Below, one piece after another: positions 24,501-36,700 of a stretch of 64,000 bases of DNA (positions are counted from its first letter, which is position 1; each line of letters opens with the position of its first letter). A program made the translations under genes and the position numbers. The notes under the pieces were generated by a model. It worked only from the letters and a program-made list of their open reading frames with translations. It made no database searches and had not been told where the DNA came from. The DNA comes from Sipunculus nudus (Eukaryota; Annelida; Sipuncula; Golfingiida; Sipunculidae), in the NCBI GenBank assembly GCA_026874595.1, contig CM049307.1, forward strand, positions 43,594,362 through 43,658,361. Reading direction: 5' to 3'.

Positions 24501-25560
24501 ACAAAGGACCCATGGGTCACGGCGCCCTACAAGATTATTCTTCGAATCTCTATTAAGAAGTTTTGCACATTGGAGTTTTCAGTACATGCTTAATTTTATT
24601 CACCGAAATAAAATAAAAGATTCAGTAAATTTGATAAAATAAAAACATCTTTTCAAATGAAGTATACACACTGTTGGTTGAATGAGGGACAAACAATATC
24701 ATTATGCTAATTACAATCTCAGCTATAATTAATTACTGGAATTAATAGTCAATTTAACACCTGGTGAAGTTTTACTCTTCTGAAGTAAAGCATTACTTAT
24801 CTGATGAACATCCACACTTTCATAGCAATACATCACTTTGTGGACACAATTAAATGTGGACTTTAATCATTGTAACCCTGGTGGTACAAATCTAAAATGT
24901 AAATATAAATCTAAATTCTTATGTATATATGCTGTGAAAATTAAATCAACAGTGCTTACAGGGAAAAAACACCTGCCATTGCCAAAGTTGGACAAAATTT
25001 AAGGTATTGATTTTTTATTTATGCTAATAACTTGAAAAATTTTCAAAATTCAGATCTAATTTTGGGTAAACAATTGAATCTTGATTAAATAAAGTTATAT
25101 TCCTGAAAAAAAATCTCCAGCTTCAGCAATTCTCATGTTAAGTGAGCAAATATATTTCCTGATTTTTTTTAAAAATTGCATTATATTTGGGCCCATAACT
25201 TCAAAATAATGACCGATACTGACCTAATTTTTGGTATGTGCACAGAAAATGTAAGAAAAAATATGAATACTAAATATGATCAAAAACAGATCAGTGGTTT
25301 TGATATTAGGCAGCCTTGAAGTGTAACAACGGCTTCATTTTTTGGAAAACGGAGGTTTTTCCTTAATATCTCAAAGGAACGAAGTTCTAATGACCCAATT
25401 TTCGGTATGGTAGGAGATTTTGGGGACATCTAATGGTATGCAGAATTTTGGATTCGTAGGTCCAACAGTTTTAAAACGTGCCCTGTTAACGGACGGACGG
25501 CCGGACAAAGGACCACGACTATATATAGCTCAGATGACTTATAGTCGTCTGAGCTAAAAA
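24498..25560 (+). mobile_element. Family-1 type element with alternative core
   Basis: The left end is aaaggacccatgggtcacgg. The right end is agctcagatgacttatagtc, then gtctgagctaa. The interior from 24930 is the tttgggcccataac / gatattaggcagccttgaag core. The ends are those of family 1 while the core differs from the 3967 and 46801 copies. Confidence 0.65.
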
Positions 25561-26516
25561 CGGTGTATTAATTGACACAACAGGCACCTGCCTCTCAGAC
25601 AATGCTCTGTTTACCACAGGAAAAATGTCCGGGGGGGGGGGGGGCGCGATTCGCTTCTTTATGTACACTTTATATGGAAATTATCGCACACTTCTTTCCA
25701 ATTGTATTAACACGAGAAGAAATAAACATACAAGTGATAAAGCTGGGGTTAGACATCAACCCTCCCAATAGTTGAATTAAAAGATCGTGTTGGCTGGTGG
25801 ATATATATGTGTGTAAACTCGCTCCAGGGCGATCGATACTAGTATATAAATTTAAGGTCGTGCACTGGGTCATAACGTGCCACAGACCTGGCACCAGCAT
25901 GCAGGAGCGTAAAGACGAGTTAATTAACGCGAGTCGTTTGATTGGTTCAATTGCCTTGTTCATTATTCATGAAATTGGCACCGGAGTGGCTAAATTAATA
26001 AAAAAATAATGAAATTGATGAATAAAAATTTCATGGCAGGATCCTGGTGACGCTGGTCTAGGTGAAATGGATGTAATGTTCTGTCTCATTAGGCCCCTAC
26101 ATGTATGCTATGGTAACGAGTGTGAAAGGCTACATTTTCCGTTTTACTCTCTCTTTTACTTTGTATCCCGAAGTAAAAATGTTAATTTGAAAGTGTGCGT
26201 TTACTAAATTCACAGCAGATCATTTTCTTTGTGGACAAAGTTATAGCCGATTCTGTTTGTATCCGGAATGGGAAATATATTATATATATATTGTATATAA
26301 AGTGTTTCTGTTCTGGAAATGCAATTTATGGGGAAACGTTATAGGTCATGGGTACACACTCAGTTGATGCAGTTTCACTGAAGAGTCAACTGATTAGATC
26401 AGAAATATATGCCGAATGGTATGAGATACTTACATTAGACACCCGCGCCACCGCCATCCGAGACAAGGCCAAACCAGTCGACTTCTGCTTGTGGCACATC
26501 ATCTCACACAATAAAG

Positions 26517-26594
<78 letters not shown>

Positions 26595-27030
26595 TAAAAT
26601 AAATTAGACATGGGGTGCCTTTCCATATTTTTTTTGAGGGATCATTAATGGAGGGATCTTGAGTGATGTGCGAGTTAACGCATTGAAAACGTGTATACTT
26701 GGAAGACAAGGTTCGGTCGGAGTTTGCATGCATGGTGGATCTTCTGGCAAACGTCCTTCGCCCAGAGTTGGTCTCAATATCCCGGTAGCATTAAGGTACC
26801 CGCTCGGGGATCGAATCGCCCATATGGAAAAGGTGATAATGATAATTAACTTTTTGGGTATTCCCGCGCATTACCAACATGGATGGAAATGCTTGTCTGA
26901 CCAAAAATAACCGATGAATCAAAAGACAGATTATAATAAGTATGTAAACATTTGTCTAGATATTAATTTTATATACTCTGACTAGTCTTAGTATAATTAT
27001 ACATGTACCGAAAAGAATCACAAGTTAAAT
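25561..27030. other. Non-coding with a long TA microsatellite
   Basis: A G run near 25631-25643 and a TA repeat at about 26519-26591 dominate. The open frames here (25797-26009, 26348-26602, 26659-26910) show no family similarity, and some are just the TA repeat. Confidence 0.5.
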
Positions 27031-27396
27031 TATAACCCGTTCACATGTTTTTATTCAGCATGAGCAGGTTAAACAATTCATAACATTAAGTGACACTCGT
27101 GCACGAATACATGATCACACACTCCAAATAAGAGGTGCTGAAATAACTGTATACAGTATTTTAAAACTTTCAGTACAAAACAAAATAAATACATAAACAT
27201 ATGACTCTGCAGTTGAAAATTCCTGAGTTATTCCTTGGCAGAAGCTCCCAATAGACAAATCAAATTCAGAGAGCAAGTAAAAGATATATGTTAACATATG
27301 TATGACCAAAGTTGAATAATGTCATATAAATTAAAACTGATACAAGATCTGCATTGGAAGTTTTGCAGTTTCTTCCCCGCTAATGTTTCAGTAAGT

Positions 27397-27873
27397 TTAA
27401 AGATTCAGTTCCAGTTTAAGAAACATCTTCATCATAGGATCTTCAATTTTATTAATTTCTTCTTTAACTTTATCCCCTCCGTCCCTATAGAAGTTAGCTA
27501 AATCTTCGGCATATTGAATCCAAACGCAGTTGGCGCAGCCGCTCATACAACACGTGGTGGGAGCCTCTGGTGGCGGCCCCTTGTGAGTGGACAGAGAATC
27601 ACTTGATGTCGAAGAAGTGATTTGCTGAGAATGGTCAGATATTATGACTGGCCGACCAGTAGTTTGGTTTGGCTGTGAATTACCATTATGTTTCTCTCTC
27701 AATTCTTGTCGATCTTGAATAGTTTCAGCTGATAGTGCATGGTTATTTTCTTCACCATTTTTAAGCTCTGAGTTATGTGATAGATAACGTCTGTATCTAC
27801 ACTGGCAACATCTTTTTCTTTGTATCTGAGCCAGGACCAGTGTTGCACTCTGAAACTTCTGCAGTCTGTTCAT
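27397..27873 (-). CDS. OXLD1: OXLD1, oxidoreductase-like domain protein
   Basis: A 158-residue protein. The family signature PPPEAPTTCC, then MSGCANCVWIQYAEDL, lies at residues 100-125, with cysteines at 108, 109, 113 and 116 as in the oxidoreductase-like domain. Human OXLD1 is of similar size and is a mitochondrial protein of poorly defined function. The N-terminus here (MNRLQKFQSA, then IQRKRCCQCRYRRYL) is basic and free of acids, as in a mitochondrial presequence. The middle is Ser/Thr/Gln-rich and probably disordered. I start at 27873 rather than at an upstream in-frame ATG because a strong acceptor (gtttttttcag) lies four bases before it. The upstream codons are therefore intron, and a 5' UTR exon should lie to the right. 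A tttatt near 27050 could be the poly(A) signal. It is divergent to CCDC137. Confidence 0.9.
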   Translation of the reverse strand: MNRLQKFQSATLVLAQIQRKRCCQCRYRRYLSHNSELKNGEENNHALSAETIQDRQELREKHNGNSQPNQTTGRPVIISDHSQQITSSTSSDSLSTHKGPPPEAPTTCCMSGCANCVWIQYAEDLANFYRDGGDKVKEEINKIEDPMMKMFLKLELNL

Positions 27874-27883
27874 TTTCTGAAAA

Positions 27884-28071
27884 AAACAAAATATGAAAAC
27901 ATGTGAAATATGCGAGTGCTTTAAAAGTGACAACATAAACATGAACACTGTAGTACAATCTCTTCAAAAATAAATTTTACAGTTTGAGGTATGATTTTTG
28001 TCCATCTCTTTTTCTGTCCAGCTGTAATTCACTCTGTCTGTCTACCTGTCTCTATCTGTGTCTAACGCCTC

Positions 28072-28123
<52 letters not shown>

Positions 28124-28669
28124 GTATATCCCTGCTTTCTCTGCACCAATATCTTTTTGTGCCTTGATGTGTCTGCCTGTCCATATGTGTAAGCATGTCT
28201 GTTTCCCTCTATCACTGTGTTTCTCATTCTCTGTCTGTCTGTCTGTCTGTCTCTACAATGTAGACTTCTCTTCTGTCCTTGACTGACTTTCTGTTTTCCT
28301 TTCTTTCTTTAGCTGTCTCAGTAATATGAATATGTAGAAATTCTTCTGCTTAGCAGATACTTTCACTGATTAATTGTGACAGTCTGATAGTAGTATCAAC
28401 AAGTAGGATAATGTTTGAGTGATGAGTATTTAATACTTCTAAGAAAGTTAGGCTGTTTGATTTTACATTGACTTAATCATACTATTAATTACTATCCAGC
28501 ATTATCATGATTGTATTTTGTCAAAGGCTTTAATAAAATTACAAAACTGTACAAGTGCCGAAAAATGTGTGTTCAGTTGTTTTTTTGTTTACTTAGTTTT
28601 ATTTTTTAGTTGGTCCCCGTATGACGCACTGTAGTCAATTAATGGACCCTACGTCCAATGTCTGTCCAC
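27884..28669. other. OXLD1 5' intron/flank with microsatellites
   Basis: Holds a TA plus TGTA repeat at about 28075-28128 and a TCTG repeat near 28229-28256. The OXLD1 5' UTR exon could not be placed. Confidence 0.5.
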
Positions 28670-30278
28670 TAGGGCTGAAACGGGTACAACATTTTGGACT
28701 CGAGTACCCGATAGGCATTACCCGACTCGGACTCGAGTACTCGTTACCATGGCAACGCTGTGAAGATAAAACGAACATCTGTTTACCGATGCTAAATATG
28801 CATAAATTTGACTTAGTGACGGCTTAACTTTATCGCAACGGAGGAATAGATATATGTCATAACAAGACCTCGGTTAATTTGACTATAGTCTGTTTCATCC
28901 CCTCATGTCCACCTGTTTTTTGCTATGAAAATTATTATTAGGTACATTTCAAGGGAAACAGTTATAGTGTAGAGGAGAGGATTACAGAACCTAATTTTCA
29001 ACTAGGTAACTAAATTCCTACCTTATGCCATATCTGAGTAACAGAATTTTCTGAAAATATGAGAAATCAGTCTACATTTTACAACATATCAGACCCACTT
29101 ATGGCGGTCAAGGTCATTGGTCACATGCAAAAAACAGCCTCAACTGACAGCAGCTGATTGGATGACCTCATGTAAACACTCTAAAAAATATAACCAGCTA
29201 AATCAAAGATGGCTACTTATGGAGGGATACACCATATCTGCCAGATCATGATAAAGAGACAAAAATGTTGTGAAACATAAACGGGGGATTTATTGTAAAA
29301 TTCTTAACTGCCATATTAGGTTGTCACTTCCATATGTTGTTTACTTGGAAAATATTGAAAAATATAAACTTTTAAGTAAATCATCTACAAAAAACAGGTG
29401 GACAGCAGGTGGTGAAATGGACTATAGCATATGTTTAGAGCCCTACGTCTGGCTACGACAATGGATAAATAATCCTACAGACGTACTGTCCTAAAATTTG
29501 CAGTAATATACATATATGCATGTACATACAAGAGTACTCGAGTCCAAATCTTGGACTCGAGTACTTGGTAAGTATTACCCGGACTCGAGTACTCGAGTAC
29601 TCCTTTCAGCCCACAGGCGCTTGAATCGCTATTTGTGTTGATATTGGCTTAAATCGTGTTCAATTTACCTTAACAACAATCCCCTACCGTTCAATGAGCT
29701 GTAAACCATGTTATATTGCTTGCTGGTACTTGTTTATATAATAGATACACAAGGCCGGCATCCAAGTCTGCGGACGAGTCTGTATCCATTAAGCGACGAG
29801 CAGACAGATTTAACCCAGATTACTATTTCCATCGTTATCAACCAATCAGGTGTTAGGTTCCAGGGGGGAATCCTTACTGCTGACCAAGATAAATGGGGAT
29901 TTCCTCGTTTGGGGTAACAGCTGCTTAATGGATGCAGACTAGTTACAAATAAGAGCTCATTACAAGTGGTACACTGTGTGTATTGGAATTGTTAATGCTT
30001 TTATAGAAAGAAGAACTGGCCATTTAACGACTGTAAGTTTCTTCCCTCGAAAATCTTTGAAATATTCGGGAATTTGAATTGATTTCTTGTATTATCGCCA
30101 ACCCACCGCAGACTTGGATGCCGGCCTTGTGTATCTATTATATAAACAAGTACCGGCAAGCGATATAACATGGTTTACAGCTCATTAAACGGTAGGGGAC
30201 TGTTGTCAAGGTAAATTGAACACGATTTAAGCCAATATCAACACAAATAGCGATTCAAGCGCCTGTGTTTCAGCCCTA
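28670..30278. mobile_element. hAT-like element with 8-bp target duplication, carrying a nested insertion
   Basis: The ends are tagggctgaaac and its inverse tttcagcccta. CTGTCCAC is repeated on both sides (28662-28669 and 30279-30286). An 8-bp duplication with such ends is typical of hAT. Near each end are several ctcgagtactcgag motifs that can themselves pair. The right end is interrupted by another element (29612-30267). Without it the element is about 945 bp. No transposase is recognised; an open frame at 29270-29494 has no known domain. A shorter relative lies at 45043. Confidence 0.85.
29612..30267. mobile_element. Foldback-type element with about 170-bp inverted repeats
   Basis: The left arm (29612 to about 29775) starts cacaggcgcttgaatcgc and passes through aggccggcatccaagtctgc. 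The right arm (about 30107-30267) is its inverse and ends gcgattcaagcgcctgtg. The target duplication is tttcagcc (29604-29611 and 30268-30275), which belongs to the hAT element's own right end. No protein. With an 8-bp (or 9-bp) duplication it may be hAT or Mutator-like; this is unresolved. Confidence 0.85.
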
Positions 30279-30286
30279 CTGTCCAC

Positions 30287-30651
30287 CAAGCAGATGTGGC
30301 ATACGACGTAGGGTCTATTGACAGATTACAGGTATGGTAGTGTAAAATAGAATACTCAGTGCAGGCCTTCTAAAAAAATATTTGTAACAGTTTTTTATTT
30401 CTCTCACCTTAGTTTGAGTTGCCCACGTGAGGTATCTGGACAGTTATCATTTATCATCGAGTCAACCAACCCACCCGTGAGCCAAGGAGAATCCACCCTG
30501 TCAGTGGACGGGGAAGCCCACTATAACGTCACCAGGGGAAATCCATGATGCCTCTTTATCAGTATAACGTGGTCGATGAATAACGCACTGGAACACCCTG
30601 AAATAATTTATCAGACTGGCTTTGTAAGTCTTTGGCCGTCACTGAACTAGC
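30287..30651 (+). promoter_or_regulatory. Probable CCDC137 promoter/5' UTR region
   Basis: The 365 bases between the hAT element and the CCDC137 start codon. A cgtcacc (CRE-like half site on the minus strand) near 30528 is the only suggestive motif. The transcription start is not visible. Position is the main argument. Confidence 0.35.
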
Positions 30652-30743
30652 ATGGGGAAGTTAGCAAAGTTAACGAAGAGTAAAAAGCACAAGAAAATCA
30701 AAACAGTTGATCCTTTCTACGTTGGAGGAAGATCAAATGACAA
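30652..30743 (+). CDS. CCDC137: CCDC137 exon 1
   Basis: Codes from the initiator through GGRSND plus two bases of the next codon. The donor is gtgagt at 30744. A decayed copy of this exon lies at 1123-1196. Confidence 0.9.
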
Positions 30744-33700
30744 GTGAGTTGGCGATAATAGAGGTTTATTAAAGAATGTTATTCATTCCAGATCGCAACT
30801 TGCTACTAATACTGTATATGTGAATCGCTTGGAACAGGTTGTCATGGTTATCAAGCTGTATAGTTTTACTTTAGGCCGGTGAGGGTATACGATACGGATC
30901 GGTCTGGAGCATTGACATGTAATGCTAGTGCTTGTTGTTTGATAGAAATTCATTTTTGTATTATTATACATAGAAAATAAGCTTATTATAATTTATTAGC
31001 CCTAGCTCCTGTGCTCTCTTACAATGCTACGCTGTTCGAGAGCCCTAGAAGATGATTTGAGAAAACTGGAGACATTCTACATGACAATGAAATTCTTATA
31101 TTTCGTCTGAAAATGTCGTATTCAGTATGTAATAAAGATATTCTTATCAAATGTGCATATAACATACCACTTAGACAGTGTTTAACAACCATCAATTTTG
31201 ATCAGGAGAATATATTGTCCTTATAAATAGTGATATGCTGGGAACGATATCTGCTCTGGGTTTCACCCAGCCATGGCTGTCCAGCAGCCGCCTGTGTAAC
31301 CAATGGTAACGGGCTGTTTAACTCAGCGTGCAATGGTCACGCAGTTCATTGTTTCGGATTCTGAGACAGTTTCAAGTGCCAGGATTGCAAAGTTTTAAAA
31401 GCGATACTTGTTTACATACAAACATAATATTTTGCTAAATTTATTGGTCATTCAAATAAATTACTGTATCTTCCTTAAGTTCCTTGTCATAAACGTAATA
31501 TTTGATTTAACAGGATTTTTTTCTGGACAAGGGTTTTAAGTTCTCCAGTGTACCCTGAAGCTTTTTTTGAGGTGGTGTCCAGGATCCTGAATATCACTAC
31601 ATATAATGCAGTTTATAAATTATTTTCATATCACCTTTTAAGTTTTACCTTTAATTTATCTGCTGTCTCTACAAATTCTCTTCCTGCATATGAAAATACC
31701 TCATGTGCCATTACTTTACCTCGTTCTGTATTCTTCTTAATTAATAGGAAATGGCTTATGTGTTGATAATGCTGGGATTAATGGTAATTACAAGTTGTAA
31801 AGGTGAAGGTCACCAAGTGGGACATATGGAATTTCTATATGTATGACCAGTCTGCCAATGGTACATACCACTTGACCACATAACCAGTTATAATACCGGG
31901 AACTAATACAAAGGCACTCTCCGTGGCTCAGATGGTGCCCCTAGGTATTTTGTATGGGTAGAGGAAACCCAAGGTCCTGGAGACAATCGCTGACCTTGGA
32001 TTGGCTTCTATAAGTATCTCTTGTAGACATGCCAGGGATTTAACCCAGTCACTAGCATCCTGGCCTGTACAGACTTGACATAATCTTTGAAAAATTAATG
32101 TGTGGGTTCAATAACTTCATTGATTTCTTTTTCTCTTTTTTCAGAATTGTTGATTTCAACAGAAAACCAACTGATATAAATAAGCAGGAGGTTCCCCGTA
32201 GGCTCCAGCAGTTAATGAAGGCTTCCAAGGAACCCTTCAAGAAAAAACGCAGAAAGAAGAAAATACCAGTCCAAGGTAAACTTTACTTCCCTGTTTCCTG
32301 GCATGTATACTCTGTTCCAACAACCTGTGTCAACATGCTTTTTAAAAATAATTTTTCCGACATGTTTATACTTTTCAATAGTTTCCAGAAAGTGACGGCC
32401 TTATATGGCAAACTAGAATTTTTAAATTAAACTCCAGTTTATGTTTCATAACTGGACTTTTCTTCAGTGATCTGACAGATTAGATGTGTCTCTGTGTAAG
32501 TTGCCCTCTTTGTTCTGTTAGGTTGTATTCTTTAGAGATTTTAAATGGTACAATCCAGTCAGTAGCTGTCAACAGAGGCTGTTTTTGCTGGGGATGATAT
32601 AATGTTAATATTCAAATGTAGAGTGTATTCCCATATTCTAAAATATTTCTTTTCTAAAATGATTAATATGTAAGATAGATATTGTGGAGATAGTTCTCAT
32701 AATTTATTTTATAGTAATTCAGTAATAAGCATAGCCCTGAATATTCCATGTCAAAATGTACGCGGTAATCGCTGAGACCGGGACACCCGGGACTCATGAA
32801 TATGGATGTGGGATCGCCATGTTCCTTGAGGGAATACATTCTTCTGTTTCTGTTAAACTGGTGTTCCATTCTTTATTGTTTGCGTGTCTGACGAACACGA
32901 CATGGTGTCAGAAGTGAGATAAACTGAATATCCACGCTTTGGAACTGAAGATGGCACAGTATCAGGTACCGGCCCCGGCGGCGTTCAGCTTTACTCCGGG
33001 CGAATGGCCCAGTTGGAGCCGACGGTTCGAGAGATTTCGGAAAGCAAGCGGGCTCGCAGAAAAAACAGACGAGGAACAGGTAAATACGTTCATCTATCTA
33101 ATGGGCGATAAAGCAGACGATATCATGAACACATTTACGCTATCAGCCCTGGATAAGAAAATATATCAGAAAGTGCATGATGAATTTCAAACTTATTTTA
33201 CTGGCAAACGAAATCACGTGTTTGAGCGCAGCAAGTTTAGTGTCCGGGTACAAAATGATGGTGAATCCGTGGATGATTTCATCACGGCGCTATATAGCTT
33301 GGTTGACCACTGTGACTTTGGTACATTGCGGGATGAGATGATACGGGACCGTGTTGTTGTAGGTGTCAAAGACCCCATCTTGTCAAAGAAACTACAGTTA
33401 GATTCTAGGTTAACATTAGAGAGTGCAGTGGCACAGGCTCGCCTTAATGAAAGCGTTATGCAACAGCAGCCGATAGTCAGGCAGAGTCAAAACCAAAACT
33501 TAAATGTTGATGCCGTCAAGACCTACCGCCAGAGGCCGCAGTTTCGATCGCAGGGAAACCCAGCACCAAGACCACCCCACCAACAAAAGCCACCACCCAG
33601 ATACAGTCAAAACAGTCCAAACAAATCAAAATGTGGTAGGTGTGCTAAAACACCTTGGCATCCAAGATCAGAATGTCCTGCAAGGGATGTTTCTTGTCAT

Positions 33701-36700
33701 AAATGTTCAAAAAGGGGACATTATGCTCGTGCATGTAGAGCAGCCACATCTGGTAAGCGCGTCGGTGAAATTGAAACAGCACCAGTTGATCCCTTTTTGG
33801 GTGAAGTCTACACAGATGACCAGACAGCGTGGTGTGTTAAGATACATATGGGGGACTTTCCAGTGATATTTAAAATTGATACAGGTGCTGATGTATAGGT
33901 TATACCCGAGAAACTGTACCAAGAGAAAGTACATGGACAAATGCTCCATACAGACAGGGTATTGTATGGACCAGGCAATATAAAGTTACCAGTGGTAGGT
34001 AAAGTGAATACTACGCTAAAAACAGACACTGCCACAACCACACAAGATGTATACATTTTAAAGGGTACTAGTCAACCGCTGCTTGGCCGACCAGCAATTT
34101 GTGCACTCAAAGTACTCACCAGAGTTGGCGAAGTCAGTGATAGTGATACCAGCTCATCAGATGATAAGACTAAATACAAAGCGAAATTCCCTGAACTATT
34201 TGATGGCCTGGGGGAAGTTTCGGGTGAATACAGTATCAAACTTCAGCCAGACACAAAGCCGTATTCTCTGAATGTTCCCAGACGTATTCCGTTACCGCTG
34301 ATGGATCGCGTAAAAGCAGAACTCGATCGAATGCAAGATTCAAATGTCATTACTCCAGTGACTAGTGCAACTGACTGGTGTTCGCCAATGGTAGTTGTAC
34401 CCAAGGAAAGTGGTGAATTGCGTATTTGTGCGGACTTGACAAAGCTAAACAACAGCGTAGTTCGCGAGCGATACATGCTACCTACCGTTGAGCAAGTTCT
34501 CGGACAAATCAAAGATTCGAAATATTTTACGAAGCTCGATGCCAATTCCGGGTTCTGGCAACTGAAACTCGATCATGAATCATCTTTGATGACCACATTA
34601 AAACACCGTTCGGGCGATATAGGTATTTGCGCTTGCCCTACGGAATCTCTTCTGCCCCAGAACATTTTACACGTCGCGTTACGGAAATCCTCAACGGGTT
34701 AGAAGGCGTAGTGTGCCTCATTGATGATATCGTAGTATACGGAGCTACTCAGAATGAACATGATCGGCGTCTCGAGGCAGTGTTACAACGTCTCAAAGAG
34801 AATCGCGTTACACTCAATCTCCGAAAGTGTCAGTTTTCGCAGAATCGGATCCGCTTCTTGGGTCAGTTAGTCGATAGTGATGGAATACATCCTGATCCAC
34901 AGAAGGTCCAGGCTGTAGTCGATATGGACGCACCACAGAACGTACCGGAACTTCGGCGTTTCCTTGGCATGGTTAACCACCAAAGCAAGTTCCTGCCAGA
35001 TCTGGCCTCTGTGACACAACCACTACGAGATCTCTTAAGTACGCGAAATGAGTGGATTTGGACTTCGGTACAGGAATCGGCGTTTCAGCGGGTGAAACAA
35101 ATCTTGACAAGTTTGCCAACATTGGCATTCTACAGTCCCACACGTGATACCGTACTCTCCGCAGATGCGTCTTCGTATGGATTGGGAGCCCATTTGTCGC
35201 AGAAACAAACGGATGGGTCCATGAAGCCTATCGCATATGCCTCGCGTTCGCTTAGTGATGCCAAAAAACGTTACGCGCAGATTGAAAAGGAAGCCTTAGC
35301 CGTCACATGGGCTTGTGAGCGTTTTCATGACTTCCTGTTTGGGTTGCCGACATTCCATATAGAGACTGATCATCAACCTCTGGTGCCTTTACTCAGTACT
35401 AAGGATTTAACAGAGATGACACCGCGTATCCAACGCTTCCGGATGCGACTGATGCGATACAGTTACACAATTTCACATGTGCCAGGTAAAACTCTGGTCA
35501 CAGCTGACACGTTATCGAGAAAGCCAATTGCAAGTGTTGACGTCCGTGCAGAATTGGAACATGCTACAGAAGCCTATGTGAGCATGATTATGGACAGTCT
35601 ACCTGTTACAGAAAATCGCCTCGCGCAGATCAAAACTCTACAAACAGATGATGAAATTTGTGCTCAGTTGATGAAATATGTGGATAGTGGATGGCCAGCT
35701 AGAGCAAATTTGTCCGAGTCACTGATACCGTATTGGGCCTACAAAACTGAATTCTCAGTCATTGATGGTTTGCTACTGAAGGACAATCGTATTGTGATTC
35801 CAGCAGTTTTGAGATTAGAAATTTTGGATAAACTGCATGAAGGACATTTGGGAATTGCAAAGTGTAGAGACAGAGCTCTTACCTCAGTCTGGTGGCCAGG
35901 ACTGAGTCAGCAGTTATATGATAAAGTGTTCATGTGCAAGTTATGTATGCCAGAGAGAGTAAACAGACCGGAGCCACTGATGACTAGCAGATTTCCTGAC
36001 CGACCGTGGCAAGTCGTTGGGACAGATTTATTTGAACTGAAAGGAAAGCACTATGTGATCGCTGTTGATTACTACTCCAGATTTTTCGAGATAGCTGTGT
36101 TAACGCAGACAACAGCTAAACATGTGATAGAGAAACTGAAACAGTTCTTTGCTTGTCATGGGAGCCCAGAGCAGGTTTATTCAGATAATGGGCCGCAGTA
36201 CGCTTGTGCGGAGTTTCAGGGGTTTGCTACAGCTTGGAGTTTTGCACATATCACATCCAGCCCGAGGTATCCTCAGAGCAACGGTGAGAGTGAACGTGCC
36301 GTGCAAACTGCCAAAGCTATACTGAAAAAATCCAAAGATCCGTGGCTTAGTATCCAGGCATATCGTGCTACTCGACTGGCCAATGGATACTCGCCTAGCC
36401 AACTCCTAGGTAGTCGCCAAATTCGCACCCCAGTTCCGACTTTACCCTCACTACTAGAGCCAAGTGCATAAATATTCGTGAACTGAGAGCAAGTGAAGAA
36501 ACTGCCCGTGCAAAGCAAGCAGATAACTTCAATAAGCGTCGTCGCACAAAATCTCTCGGTGATCTAGCCATGGGAGATCACGTGTGGGTAAAAGGGGTAG
36601 GTGAAGGTACAGTACAGAAACCAGCAGATACCCCAAGATCGTATATTGTTGAAACTGATTCCGGGTTACTTCGCCGAAATCGCAGACATCTCTCACAGCA

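Noticed and set aside
26348-26733. Open frames ending in Tyr-Ile repeats
   Set aside because: The repeats are the TA microsatellite; the remaining residues match no family I know and lack splice or start context.
29270-29494. Possible transposase fragment inside the hAT-like element
   Set aside because: No hAT dimerisation or catalytic motif is visible; the element is best called non-autonomous.
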